DNA from: Coprinellus micaceus
Lineage: Eukaryota > Basidiomycota > Agaricomycetes > Agaricales > Psathyrellaceae
Direction: 5' to 3'
Length of the DNA stretch: 64,000 bases
Assembly (NCBI GenBank): GCA_951394405.1
Contig: OX596342.1
Coordinates: 1,798,001-1,862,000, forward strand
Shown here: piece after piece, positions 50,404 to 61,923 of the stretch
Numbering within the stretch: the stretch's first letter is position 1
How the letters are laid out: every line of letters starts with the position of its first letter
Notes under the pieces: model-generated
The model's input: only the letters and a program-made list of their open reading frames with translations
Databases searched by the model: none
What the model was told of the DNA's origin: nothing
Translations under genes and position numbers: made by a program

Positions 50404-51104
50404 TTACTCCCAGAGCGGGGCTGTTTAAGCGGCTTTAAGACTATGAGTGCATCCAGGGGGCTTCCAGTAGCTTTAAGAGGCCTTACAAACGCGTACTGAG
50501 AGACAGGAGGAGGGGGAAGGGTGGGAGATGATGGTGGTTCGAGGTCAAGAGCCCGTGGAAATGGTCGCTGCCAGCATTGTGAAGAGAAAGAAGAGGGATG
50601 TCAAAGCCTAAATTAGCCCGTAGATGGGAAGTCACCCTGGTTCACTAGATCTGGGGTCCAAATCATAGTCTGAATTCCTCGCCACATGTTGGGTCAAACT
50701 TGCCATAGCCTTCCCGCGACCAAAATTTCCCCGAGAACTTTCGAAGGAATCAGGCCAAAGTTCTATAGATGGCGTTCAGAGGTGCGCCAGAATCCAGGAG
50801 CGCGAGAGACGGATGCGCGCCGACCGCCCATCCAGGTCGAAGTATTGGGGTAAAGATGTGGAACGGAGTTAACCTCCCGAACGCCAGCGGGAGGTACCCG
50901 AGACAAAATGCCTCAATTAGAGATTGTGACTTGCGAAGGTGAGTAAGATTATTCTGCTATCGTAAAGACATTCCCTCTCGTTAAACTCTTGTCATGAACT
51001 ACCACTCCCCACTTGTCAGAAGCACCGGAATACGGTACGTCTCGCACGGCCGTCCCCTCGTCCTGTATCACATCTCGAAGAACTTCTGGTGGATCCATTT
51101 CATA
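50404..51104. other. Intergenic, between UBC13 3' end and F-box-like gene
   Basis: 700 nt; promoter of the F-box-like gene and 3' region of the UBC13 homolog. No RNA gene or repeat recognised. Confidence 0.4.
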
Positions 51105-52122
51105 CTACGACGAAGCGAACTTCTGCGTCCATTCTCGGCTGACTCTCTGCGCGTCCTTCTCGTCCTCCTTGTAATGTTTGGCGACATCGGTGGCAAGGGG
51201 ATCGTCGGGATTGGGCGCGCTAAGCAGTGCTTGTATCGATAGCAGCACAGTTCGGATTTGGAGCGCTGGGGACCATTTGTCTGGCAACGGGGTGTCAGCC
51301 GCATGATTCGCCGTATTCCTGGTCGATGAAACGACACCCCCGAATGGCGGTTGCGCAGGGGGTGCTGAGTGTGCACACACCTTTCAGGATATCCAGGCAA
51401 ATGCGTCCGAGTTTGTCTGTTTGTCGCAAGATAACGCGAACCGGAGGAAGCGTTCATATTGAATGGGTCGCAAGCAGGATAGCGGGAAGGGAACGTAAGG
51501 GCCCCTCGACGGAGTCACAACCAGAACACGCACCGATATTGGGGTGGTAGATCTTGGTGAGGAACCTCACCTTGGGAGGTGCCATCGGGTATTCTTCCGG
51601 CAGGAATAGCTCAAGCTTGAAGATTCCATCTGTCAACGTCGAAATGCCGCAGGTCGAAGGTTTGGGAAGGAACGGGTAACGAATTGAGTGGCGGAGATCG
51701 GCGGAAATGGGGTGCGTATTCGTCGAGATGCATGGGGAAGGATGAGGCAACGGATACAGTGGCGGGAAGCGGTGGAAAGGACGGGTTCAAACGGTCAGAC
51801 CCCGTTCACTATCGCCTAGAATGACTACTACGCACTTTCAAAAGGGCTTCCTCCTGGACCTTCGATGGTAACATCAAAGTACCGAAGGTTGTCTTCGTGT
51901 GGGGTTGCGGTAATCCCTGGTGCGGGATCGGCAACAAGGCGCTCTGTTTCCTAATTCATGTCCAATCGAGCCCAAGATATGCGATATACACCGATGCCAC
52001 TCGTCAGTCCAAGTTGAGATCCCATGCAGGTGCTGTGTATTGACCTTGATGATCCTCTGGAGACGATAATCAGCGAGGCGCACGACCAGCATGAGACGAG
52101 AACGAACCTTGGGTAAAGACAT
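51105..52122 (-). CDS. UBC13: Ubiquitin-conjugating enzyme E2, UBC13/UBE2N type, 149 aa
   Basis: E2 enzyme that, with a Mms2/Uev partner, builds Lys63-linked ubiquitin chains in DNA-damage tolerance and signalling. Minus-strand exons 52122-52108 (15 nt), 52056-52045 (12 nt), 51950-51836, 51629-51534, 51416-51381 (36 nt), 51280-51105; total 450 nt. The sequence begins MSLPKRIIKETERL, then [27 protein letters not shown] with active-site Cys86, and [20 protein letters not shown] with NPDDPL. It aligns with human UBE2N (152 aa) almost end to end; the C-terminus FASS is slightly shorter. The tiny first two exons encode only nine residues but restore the canonical RIIK start, so I am confident in them. 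Housekeeping gene. Confidence 0.94.
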
Positions 52123-53646
52123 ATTCTAAGCTTCGCAGTCCCGCTCGCCCGATGGTATCTTTCGTGGATATGGAAGAAGTGAGAGAATCGTCGTCGTCGT
52201 CGTCGTTCAATGTTCAAAGGTGCAGTGCGTTCAGCAGTGACTGCAGCCTGAGTACAATGCTGACTAAGCGGGCGGTTATCTTATCAGCCTGACATTGAAC
52301 CCTGCGCGAGCCTAGGAGTCCAGGTCGGGGGAAACGACTCGTCGAGAGAGGCCAAGTCGTGGACAGCGAGAGTCTGCTATCTATTCCTCAACAGGGGGCT
52401 CCAGGAACTAAATCCCACTCCCAACTAGATTTCATGAAGCGAGTCACTGCGGCACTGGTGTGGGTGAAGCGGTATCGCTCGAGGTCTGGTGGAGGGTGCA
52501 AATGTAGCCTAGGGTTAATTGAACGAAATATTCTCAGACTCTCAGTAGCCATCGAGGACTTATCGGAATTCCTCACGTCCATTGACCTTCCGTGACGGTC
52601 GGGTACCCGATTGTGTTCCACGTCTATTTATCAGACAAACCTAATTTTTGACATTCAGCACGCTCGGCATCGCTGATTTTAGAAGGTTCGAGGGACGTGC
52701 CAGCCATTGGTGCTCCCTTTGGCTGCACCCTGAAACGTGTGCGGCGCATGTGGCCCCGGACGTCAAGGAAAGATTTCGGGGTCGGTTCAAGTTGTGCCCA
52801 GCGATTCGGCCCATCTAGAGACCCTAGCCTGGAATCTCATGCGCAAAAGACCAACTGCGCCGGCTAAAACCCTGTGAAGGGGGTGTGCAATGTGCTAGAA
52901 GACGATAAGAAAAATTAGCCTCCATGGTCAAGCTCTTGGTTGAAAAAAGCTCGAAACATTAGCGTTTCGATGAGCTTACCCGTCAGGTGTCACAATGGCT
53001 AGGTCCTCATAGAATTGAGCCTAGTCCTCTGCTATTGTCACACCCCTACATTCTGGGGGGTTCAACGGAGTACGCGGCTCAACGAAGGTGTTCTCTTACC
53101 ACCGCTGAGCGATAGCATCGGGGTCCCTATTCTTCTCCGCCGGAGACTGGGATGATTCCCAGCGGGGAGAAGGTTAACGAAGGAAAAAGTTACTGGTGAG
53201 TCAAACGGACTAACGCAGATATCATACTGGTGTCCTCACGACTATGCGACCTCCCCTTTTCGCGACGCGGGCATACTGAATCAGTTAGCGCCCATTGCGA
53301 CGAAGCTACGCACGACTCCGTGTTTTCGCAATCAAAAATCGTCCAGGCACCCTCCATACCAATCCCGGTCCATGCTCAGCATTTCTTCTAATAGTTACGG
53401 AGCAAGTTGGTTTATTTGGGCATCTGCCAGCGTTCGCGCTCGGAGGGTCGTTTTCGAAGGCGCTCCCGACGGCCGTCGGCATCCGGTGATTTCCGGTTAT
53501 ATCACCAACTCCGCATCATTATTCACGTGATCCACCTGCCAAATTTGGCTGAGCTCGTGACCCATAACTTCATCGTGGTGTTCAACTGAGCCATTTTGCG
53601 ATTGATTTTCAACTTAACTCCGTCCCATTATCACCGCAGGTCAAAT
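52123..53646. other. Divergent intergenic region, UBC13 and FunK1 kinase 2
   Basis: 1.5 kb without a supportable gene. It contains both promoters and the TCG microsatellite; no transposon, tRNA or repeat family was recognised. Confidence 0.45.
52188..52206. repeat. TCG trinucleotide microsatellite
   Basis: Six tandem TCG units (plus strand), about 66 nt upstream of the UBC13 ATG. It may lie in the 5' UTR or core promoter. Confidence 0.7.
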
Positions 53647-55888
53647 ATGCCAGTATTGGCGGCAAGCACACCCATTCCACCATTTCTCCTGGCCATTGTG
53701 GGTCGCAATCTGGACGATTTTGGAAGATTCGACGACGAGGCGTTCGCTGTCCAACAAAATCTGTCTGGGTTGGTCGAAGAAACTAAAGAGATTATATTCG
53801 CAAAGGCAGACGATACATCTTCAATAAATGACGATGATATTCTTCGATATCTGCAAGAAACCACCCTCTACGACGTCGAAACCCAGCGCTGGGTCGAGTT
53901 CCCTGTCGAACCGCCGGGCGCGTGCGCACTCGACCTGGTGGTGCGAAACGCAATCGCGGACGTTATCTCTCTAATACTGGAGAAGAAAAACGGCAATAGG
54001 AGCTCCACTCGCTCGGTAGTCGAGTGTCGCAACAAGAGATTAGCCATGTGCTCTGCAGAAAACGAGTATTGCTCTCCACCTCTCGCGATCTGCGCCACTG
54101 GACCCTCGTTCGACGCTCCGACTGACGATAGCGGGTTCACCAACATTACGACGTGCCTTGAGCTTGACGTGCATGCTTCCATGCGAAGTGTTGAGGATCA
54201 AGTCGCCCAGCTGGGAGTTTATGCAAAGTAGGCTGCCACCCCCTAATACACCGTTCGCTGTACTAATCTCGTTGTAGGCAAATAATGATGCAACAACCAA
54301 ACCGAGAGTTCGCTCGCTGTCTCTACATGACGGAAAATAGCGTTCGTCTCTTCCACTATGACTATGCGGGTGCACAATATGGACCGCTCGTCAACATTCA
54401 CGAAGACCCTGTGACCTTTGTGCGTTACATCATCGCGGTCAGCACCTTCGACGAGGTCGAACTGGGGTTTGATACCAGTATTGTCTGGAAGCACAAAAAC
54501 GGGAAGAAGCACCCTGGTTATATTTCCGTGATCGACCAGAACGACGTTCGCACTCGCTACCGAATGCGAGACGCAGAGCCTTGCATTGGCCACACCGAAA
54601 TCGTATCTCGCGGTCTCCGAGTTTGGCAAGTGTCTCACCCGAAGACAAACCAGAAGTTGGTCATCAAGGATAGCTGGGTCGGTCCAGGTAGGACTGCTGA
54701 ATGGGAGAACCTCTTGCTTGCCAAAGGTTTACCGGGCGTTGTTCAGGTTGTCTCTATGGAAGCTCGCCGATTCCCGTTTACCGAAGCATTCCGTGCCACA
54801 CCTGTCAAACCCGCTGCACATCACAGATCAAAGTCTCGCATCGTGCTCGTCGGGGTTGGAAAGAGTATCGTAGACTGCAGAGACAAAAAGAAGTTCCTCG
54901 AAGCAATCCGCGACATTATTGCTGGTAGGTACCACAGTCATCACTCTCTGGTATACCTATGTACTCGCGCTAACTTTATGGATTAGGTTTACAAGGGCTG
55001 CAAGGCGTCGGTTTATTACACCGCGATGTCTCGAGTGGGAACCTCCTTCTCGGAAATGACGACGCCGGTCCTGGAGATCGTGGAATTCTGATAGACCTGG
55101 ACTTAGCCTTCTCATCCACGGAGATTAGCGAGGAGAGGAATTACAGTTGCGTATGTGGATCCTTTACTCGCCTCCAATTTTGGTACCTAACTTCTGAGCA
55201 GGGTACCCCTGGATACATGTCGATCAACGTTCTCATTTGTGCCTATGATAAAGAATTTATGCTCCGATATGTCCGCGACCACCTGGACGACCTCGAATCC
55301 GTCTTCTATGTCATGCTCGAAGCCATGTATGGTTGGGAGGAGCCCGAGTGCCCCGATTTCATAAAAACATTGTCGGACACCTCTGACGACCCGCAGGATG
55401 CCGTCCAGGCCAAACGCAGCTTGTTTTCCCTGAAGGCCCTCGACACCAGCCATGTTCGCAAGGACTTTGGGCCTGAGGCGCAGAAAGTGCTTCAAGCCTT
55501 CTTCAAGTTCCTCCAGGGGATCCTTAAGGCCAAGGACAAGCTCTCCGCCATCAAGAAGGCTAAGGAGCAGCTCGCTGGAAGGCTGGCCTTGATCGGCAAG
55601 AACGAGGAGCACTATTCCGGGGTTCTCTCGCTTTTCGACAAGGCGCTCAAGAAGTTGGATCAGCGCGTGGCGTCACCTCCAAAGAAGTCCGATGCTTCGA
55701 CTCCAATCACTCCCAGCCGGAAGCCTTTTACTGCCCTCAAGTTCGGTCTCCCCGGCTCCCCTTGGGTGCAGATCCTGATTCCTGCTTCTCCCCCTATCAC
55801 CATCACTCACTGCCATTGCACGTTCTACCCCTTCGCGGAGCTAGATCTCTCCGAAGAATCCTGTGGTATTCCATTGGGACCTACATAG
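53647..55888 (+). CDS. FunK1-type protein kinase 2, 692 aa
   Basis: Paralog of kinase 1 on the opposite strand. Exons 53647-54227, 54278-54924, 54987-55150, 55202-55888; total 2079 nt. The first splice joins VYAK to QIMMQQPNRE, exactly as in kinase 1 (VFAK to QMLIQQPNRD). The LVIKD block carries the candidate ATP-binding Lys; the catalytic loop is LLHRDVSSGNLLL (His421, Asp423), and IDLDLAF replaces the DFG motif. GTPGYMSINVL is the activation segment. There is one more intron than in kinase 1 (before the catalytic loop, 54925-54986). The C-terminal ~60 residues are Pro/Thr-rich and end SCGIPLGPT. FunK1 kinases are thought to act in signalling of multicellular fungi; target unknown. Confidence 0.92.
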
Positions 55889-56001
55889 CACCGTTCGGGA
55901 ACCGGTTAGCTCGTGGTTTGTTATCAAGTCCATGTATCCAAGATGTAACTTAACATCTTCAAAGCCAGTTTTAGGTCGCCTTCCCTCTCTCGCGGTCCCT
56001 C

Positions 56002-56633
56002 CTATACTTCTCGACGTACACCAGCGTGATCACGATGAGTCAACCGTGCCCTCTCCCGCCGGGTCTGTTGAATGAATTTGGACAGCAGCGTTTTTCCCTC
56101 GTCATTTGAGTACAGCGAGAACACAATAAATCTTCGACAAGCTTGAGTAGGAAGAGAGACGACTGTGCTCGCTTCCGGGTAAGGCGTAGAAAGCGACCGC
56201 CGGTATTCTTTACCACTGGGGTCCTTGATGACGCGGTCCCTGGCGGGGATAGGCTGAATGCCAAATGTCGGGGAAATGGGAAATGAGGTCACGTACCGTC
56301 CAAGCAGACAAATTTTCCTTTGCGAAGAAGGAATCGGCGTTATGTTTTGTGTTCTCGTATGATATTGTCGAAGGAGCGGCGGTATGGAACTCAATTTCGG
56401 CGATTCGCTCGAACTTGTCATGCATGATATCTGGGACAGAAGCTCGGGGGTCAGAGAGTGTCGCGGGCAAATATCTATCAGAACCCACCTTCGCTGTCAG
56501 CTGGGACCACTTTGTCGATGGTCGCACGTCGATTGACGAACTTGTAGGGGCATGCCACCATGTGGAGGACTTGACCACCCTCAGCACAGTAGTTACAGTC
56601 GTATGGGTCGCGGGTAGTCAGAATGAGCTTCAT
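56002..56633 (-). pseudogene. DUF6593-type gene with decayed 3' end
   Basis: Minus-strand exons 56633-56489, 56430-56297 and 56253-56002 give an open 176-aa frame, but the last third looks damaged. The N-terminus matches the DUF6593 pattern (TTRDPYDCNYC, then FVNRRATIDKVVP, then MHDKFERIAEIEF and DRVIKDPSGKEYR). By comparison with the intact neighbour at 56971-57717, the last intron has lost its AG before the CTGTAC block, so reading continues through intron sequence. The block before the terminal helix is deleted, and the end (coding for a VITLVYVEKYRRDRE-like helix) is out of frame, separated by a stop at the HG-stop-LIV junction. It could still be expressed as a variant protein. The function of the family is unknown; it is common and expanded in Agaricomycetes. 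Confidence 0.65.
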
Positions 56634-56970
56634 AGTGAGCGTGAATATTGTTGGGGGCAGGCTCTGATCAGGATTCTGGGAAAGGGCGCAGCGCTGAAAT
56701 AGCAGAAGGTAAAAGCGACTGGGCCTCACCAGGAGTGACAGCCATCTTGGGCCCGCATCGAGGGTGTGGAGTCAAGTTCCCAACCCTCGGAACGAGAGCG
56801 AGGGCGAAGATAAGTGGAGACTCACCTGGGCTTCAGGCTTGGGTTTGCCTACACTCGATTCACGATCATCTCGGTAGGTTTATGCAAGGAGGCTCTTTCC
56901 CGCAGCGGCTGCGCGCGCAGTCTCCTGGGGCGTCTGCACCGGAGGCCTGTTTAGAATCTGAACTCTGTAT
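56634..56970. other. Short intergenic gap between DUF6593-type genes
   Basis: 337 nt containing the promoter of the decayed copy. The frame of that copy is open upstream to 56729, but the family normally starts at the ATG at 56633. Nothing else was seen. Confidence 0.4.
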
Positions 56971-57717
56971 TCATGAAGCGGCCGCTCCACCTTCCCTATC
57001 CCGTCTCAACTTTTCAATGTACACCAGGGTTACTACGATGAGATCCACCATATGTTCACCAGCTGGGAAAATCTCAAGCGTTGCGGCTTTGGCTTTCGGG
57101 GTGATCGAAATGAAGTCCTGTTGGTGGAACTTTGCGACATGTGTTTGCGCTTCGTCGTTCGCGTACAGCTGACCGCGAACGTGGTAGGTGCATGGTAAGC
57201 GTTGGCGGAAAGAATTGGGGGATGCAGAAGTGCACATACCACAGGTTTTGTGTTGGCGAGCTTCCAACGATATTCTTTGCCATCCGGTCCCGTAAAGATG
57301 CGATGGCTGTAAAGCCATCAACATGCGTCCATCGTTAGAAATCGCAGCCATCGTACCTCCCAAGATTCGCCCATGATGTCTCCTTTCTAAAGAACTTGTC
57401 CACGCTTTGCGAGACGTTTTTATAGGTAATTATCGAATGCTTGATGGCGTAGAATTGCACCTCTCCGATCCGCTCGAAGTGATCCTGCAAGTCTAGGATC
57501 ATCCCGAACAACCATCGAACCTGTTCAGCGCCCTCAGATCCACGACTGTAGATTAGGTTGCCTCACCTTCAGCGCCTGTCGGGCTCGGAACAACTTTGTC
57601 AATGGTGGCCTTCCTGTTCCTGATCTGGAACGGTGAGACGACCTTGTAGATGACCTGGCCATCCGGGGTACAGTAGTTTGCGTTGTATGGATCGCGTGTT
57701 GTCAGAAGAAACTGCAT
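56971..57717 (-). CDS. DUF6593-type protein, intact copy, 183 aa
   Basis: Small basidiomycete protein of the DUF6593 type; its fold and job are not known to me. Minus-strand exons 57717-57567, 57492-57357, 57306-57240, 57168-56971; total 552 nt. Order of conserved blocks: MQFLLTTRDPYNANYC (1-16), IYKVVSPFQIRNRKATIDKVVP, DHFERIGEVQFY, HRIFTGPDGKEYRWKL, LYANDEAQTHVAKFHQQ, and LEIFPAGEHMVDLIVVTLVYIEKLRRDRE. The long hydrophobic stretch after HMVD could be a membrane-associated helix. No signal peptide. A TATA-like element lies close upstream. It shows what the decayed neighbour (56002-56633) has lost, and shares splice phases with the partial copy at 63384-64000. Confidence 0.85.
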
Positions 57718-57754
57718 GGCGGGTTCCAGTTGGGTGTGACGACAAGAGTACCAG

Positions 57755-57763
57755 TATTTATAT
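57755..57763 (-). promoter_or_regulatory. TATA-like box for intact DUF6593-type gene
   Basis: ATATAAATA on the minus strand, 38 nt upstream of the ATG at 57717; a typical core-promoter spacing with a very short leader. Confidence 0.45.
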
Positions 57764-58402
57764 TACCCACGGCCCGGCGTCTCCAAGCTGGCATCGATGC
57801 TAATCAGTGGCCTGAACCACTGTCTGCACGCGGACGCAATATCTACCTGGCCCTTCCTCGGCTCGCAAAGCCTTGGCGGACGAGGGCGAGAGGTGTCGCG
57901 ACTTCGTTGTAAAAGCGCTGTGCGGGCGCCGTCAGTTACGGGTCGGAGGGAAAAGCAAACGCAAACATCACCTCTACTGCACCGTGGTCGGAGTAGGGTC
58001 CAAAGGCGGGCGGCGAGACTGGCGTCTAGAGGGAAGGCATAGTGACGCTTGAGAAAGGAGAATAGCAAAGGTAGTAGGTACACTCCATATAAGTTCTGCG
58101 TACGAAGCAAAGCGAATGTAAACTTGACCTCTGTCCCGCCAGCACATACAGACCCCAGAGGCCATAAAATGAGACCGATACCTAGAAGGAGAGTAGTCGG
58201 ACGCCAGTAAAGCAGGATAGCGATCATCGAGGAAGGAACTAGCATACAATACAAGTAGGGCAATTAGCAATACAGTGGTACAAGTACAGGTTAGATTAGG
58301 TTCAGATTAGATCTTCGCAGTCATCAGGTCAACGTTTACTGGTTCCTGTTGGTCATAATAGTTCGTCACGGAAAGAGGATGGAAACGACCGCAGCTTCGA
58401 GG
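57764..58402. other. Intergenic, DUF6593 promoter side to F-box gene 3' end
   Basis: About 640 nt. A 166-codon minus-strand frame (57763-58263) has a hydrophobic start but overlaps the TATA box, lacks splice partners and shows no motif, so I do not call it a gene. Confidence 0.4.
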
Positions 58403-60000
58403 CTAATGCACAGACGTCTCCAGAGCTTTGATCGTATGAAGGGACGGAATGCGCTGAGGGAGGACTTCCCTCATAGCATCAATCCAGGCCCCTTCAGGTC
58501 CAGGAGTGATATCCAGTCGCTCCAGCGCCCAGGTGGTCCCGTCGAACTTATAGACGCCAAGGTCGCTTTCATACTTGGGCTAACAAGATGCCAAACAGAT
58601 CAGTGAAAGGAAATATTGAGAATCAAGGGAACTCACGAGGTCTTCGGTATATGTGGCCATTCGCGTCTTATCCGCGAGTTCCAACTTCAGGTGCCGCAGG
58701 TAAGGTAGCTTCGCCGCGAAGCCCTTGAGGATCCAAGGGGTGACCGCGTCAACGCGCATCTGCAAGGTCCGAAGTGGTATCGGAGGTAGATTGAGCGGAG
58801 AGGCCGAGCACAACGCGGGAAGGATTTGATTGTAGACGTCTCCCCACTCCAACATGCGATCTGTCAATGCGACAGACTTGAGAGTAAGGGCGTGGAGCCG
58901 GAGGAAATGGGTGATAAGGTCAAGGGGTACTCGTAAGGGACGGAGGGCGATAGCAACGCTCTCCAGTTCCGGGAATGGTTCCTGGATTGAGGCGATGATG
59001 GTCTGAATCCAGTTAAAGCACTCAGGGGCTAAGCGCCCAGCATGCGCTGCACAGCGTGCAGTTTGGAGTGACAGGGATTCCAAGGTTCGGGAGTGCTTGT
59101 GAACGAACCTGATAAAGGGTTGAGGGTCGGGGAGTTGCGCGCCGTCGAAAGGGATCGTCAAGGCTATGGCTCGGAGGTGAGGGAAGGTACCGAGGTACCG
59201 GTAAAACCTCGACAGCTCGAGGTTCTCCGAGCTCGGTGAGGTCTTAATGGATAAAGAACGCAAGGTATCCTTCAAGTTGTGGAGGAATACTAGAAAACCG
59301 TCGAGGTGGATGTCGATTCGGCGTTGCGACATCTTCCCGGAACTTAGTGTTATGTCGATATTCCGAAGGTGCGGAAGTGTCGCGGTCACGAAACAGTTGA
59401 GCAAATCAACCGGAATGTGGATGGAAAGGGTGGTGAGTGTATCACGCCAGGAGTAGAGTGGGTCGAGGAATGCTTGGAAGAGCTGGGAAGGATAGTGAGG
59501 GTTGTTGTCCCATTCAATGTGGTGCTCTTGAACGTTGTTGAGGGCGGCAAAGAGCGTTCTAACATGGTTCAGGTCCTTCTTCAATCGCTTCTCAGTTCGT
59601 TTCTTTGCTTGCTTCTTGGTATAGTCCGGGTCGAACCACATCGCAACCGTGGTGAGAGCATTTTCCGTCCAACTTTGATAGGTCTGCGTCTGAGGCTTGA
59701 GGAGCCAAGGCCGCATATGAACGCACGTCACGACGTCGGCGATCCATTGATTATCCCTGAGCAACCGGAGTCAGGTGTTCTCAGAAGCCAGTCAAACTAG
59801 AAAACGAAGGGCACGCACCGAACACGCTCCCACAAGCGCTTGGAAGGCTTGTCGGACCTTGTGAAATCGACCCTCCTGTACTTCTCCCTGATCCAGCGGT
59901 CCAGGAAAACATGGTGGACTGTCGACGCGTTCTTCAGAGTCTCAGGAGATAGCAGGTCGCAGATGTGGCGCAGGATATCGTCGTTGACGGAGACGCTCAT
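58403..60000 (-). CDS. F-box protein, 492 aa
   Basis: Minus-strand exons 60000-59819, 59756-58637, 58579-58403; total 1479 nt. The N-terminus MSVSVNDDILRHICDLLSP begins an F-box helix set (residues ~5-45, with STVHHVFLDRWI), and WERVR joins DNQWIADVV across the first intron. The body has irregular leucine-rich repeats: LTTLSIHIP, LRNIDITL, LRSLSIKT, LESLSLQT, LKSVALTD and LRHLKLEL. The C-terminal exon continues with PKYESDLGVYKFDG and ends SVH. Such proteins usually serve as substrate receptors of SCF ubiquitin ligases; the target is unknown. ATG 60000 is the first Met of the frame. Next gene upstream is the secreted protein at 60935, same direction. Confidence 0.86.
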
Positions 60001-60934
60001 GAGCAATGTTGCGCAATGCGATGTGGCGCGTGGCGAGGTGAAGGCGAGATGCGGGGAGAGACCAAGCCAGCCCTACTGCGGTCGTGTGCCTATCTTTCGG
60101 AACCCTCACTCTGACTCGAGGCTGTACTCGGAAATGATGGGTGGTCAGATGAGCGCTCATGCTGGTCATTTGTGCTCGTTCGACCTCCCCAGGCTTGATG
60201 TGACAGTTCCAGCGATGTCTATCATTAGGAGGCCCAAAATAAAACGCACGGTCTTCCTCGCAAACGCGGTCCTCGACCCCGGATTGCGGCTCGCATCTTC
60301 CGAGCGAAATTCCGAGAGGATTAGGAGAAACCAGAACGACGTGTAGCGTCTCAGGATGATATTTAGGTTCTACTTGATGTTAGTGGGATGCAGAAGAGAT
60401 CATGGCTCATTACTGACCTTGTTCGTCCACACCCTCATCGATGTTGGATGTCGTGAATGACGGTCCACTAAGCCAGACCGCAAAGGTCCTCCTCCAGGTG
60501 AATCAACCAGGGTCGACCAATTTAAGTCTGAAAGTCATGTCAGAGGGTGATATCACGGTCCTTGAAGGGTTCAAGGACATGATGGGGAGGAAGAGAGTGA
60601 GAACGGCAGTCAAGAGCCGTCGAACGTTTGAAATTTCTGGTGGTCAGCGTGACCGTTACTCGCACGTGGGATGTGACTGTCGCGTTCGGGTTGCGACTGG
60701 ACGCGCCAGCTGAGCATCCATCCGCAAGCCATCGTATAAAGCTCTAAGCAGACTATTACTACACATAGTAGACGTATAAATGCGTTAAGAAGGTAAGAGG
60801 ACTAAAAGGCGTCAGTTTTTCGGCGTGCTCACTGCAATAAGGTCAAATCATTACGAAGAGATAGGTAAAGGGAGGAGTAGGAGTCATCGTAACGGCGAAG
60901 AGAAGATGCTCCTACAGCTGGCAGTATACACTAT
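60001..60934. other. Intergenic, secreted-protein 3' end to F-box gene start
   Basis: 934 nt. Antisense open frames extend here from the F-box gene but carry no motif. No repeat or RNA gene recognised. Confidence 0.4.
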
Positions 60935-61923
60935 TTAGAGGCCGACAACCCCAGTGAGGGCGGAGGGGTCGACACCCAGGGTCTTGAGGAGGGCAGCAGC
61001 GACAGCAATGAGGGGAGCGAGGAGAGCCTTGAGGATATCGAGGCTGGCAGCCTTCTTGCCAGTGATACCGCCAACGGTGCCGACCTGTCCAAGAATGGCG
61101 GCGATGAGCTGAGCGAGGGTCTTGCTATAAAGGTAGGCAAGGTGAGCGACGGGCTCTGAGTGAGCCGGCATAGCAGCGAAGTACTCACGTCAAGGAGCTG
61201 AGGAGGCCGCCAATGATGGGGAGGTTGTCGAGGGGCAAGTTGATAGTTCCGCCGCCAATGGGGAGGTCGCCGATAATGGGCAAGTCACCGACGACAGGGA
61301 GGTCGCGCGCGGTAAGGCCCTTGGTGAGACCAGCGATGCTAGCGATGATCTTGACAACAGTCTGAATTTCGGGAGGCGTTGAAATTTGACGTCGGACATG
61401 AGCATATCAAAGTTAACTCACCTTGATAACGTTGGTAAGGGCGCCAATGGTCTCAAGAGGAGAACCGCCGGAGGTGACGCCAGTCAAGGCGCTGAGAGCA
61501 TCGGTCAAGAGGGTCTGAGCAGCTTGGATGAGGCTCTTGATAGCCTCGATATCAGTGGTAACACCGACGGCACCACCATCGCTACTGGGAACAGTCCCGT
61601 CTGAACGATTTAAGATAAGATACTTGAACAAAGAAGGTCGGGTGGGAAACCCAAGACTTACTGAGGTCACCGGTGAGGAGACTGCCGAGGTTGGTGTTCA
61701 AGTTAACGAGGAGGGCGGGGACGGTGTTACCAGTGACGGTGTTGCCGAGGTTGAGAGGGTCGAGGAGACCCCTCTTGGCGACCTGTGGCACGCCTCCGGC
61801 GTGGACACCACGGGCGGAGAGGGCGACACCACCGTGGGCCTGAGCAAGCGGTTTCGCGAATGAGACCGAAGCGAAGGCGGTGACAGCGAAGGCGACGAGC
61901 TTCATGGACTTGGAGAAGAGCAT
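60935..61923 (-). CDS. Secreted hydrophobic protein lacking Cys and aromatics, 267 aa
   Basis: I do not recognise the family. Minus-strand exons 61923-61662, 61600-61422, 61361-61189, 61124-60935; total 804 nt. A signal peptide spans residues 1-23 (cut after SFA). A possible Kex2 site (AKR before GLLDPLN, near residue 51) suggests further processing. The mature part is rich in Ala, Leu, Gly, Val, Ile and Thr and contains no Cys, Met, Phe, Tyr or Trp. A repeated motif runs through the middle: PVVGDLPIIGDLPIGGG then LDNLPIIGGLL. The C-terminal ~70 residues read as amphipathic helices (LAQLIAAILGQV, LKALLAPLIAVAAALLKTLGVD). It is not a hydrophobin (no cysteines). A surface-active, wall-associated or membrane-active role is inference. 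A TATA box lies 122 nt upstream. Confidence 0.85.

Noticed and set aside
56253..56296. Apparent frameshift between exons 2 and 3 of the decayed DUF6593 gene
   Set aside because: Using the acceptor at CATTCAG (56254) restores the frame; the real damage is further 3'.
57763..58263. 166-codon minus-strand frame with hydrophobic start
   Set aside because: Overlaps the core promoter of the DUF6593 gene and shows no family feature.
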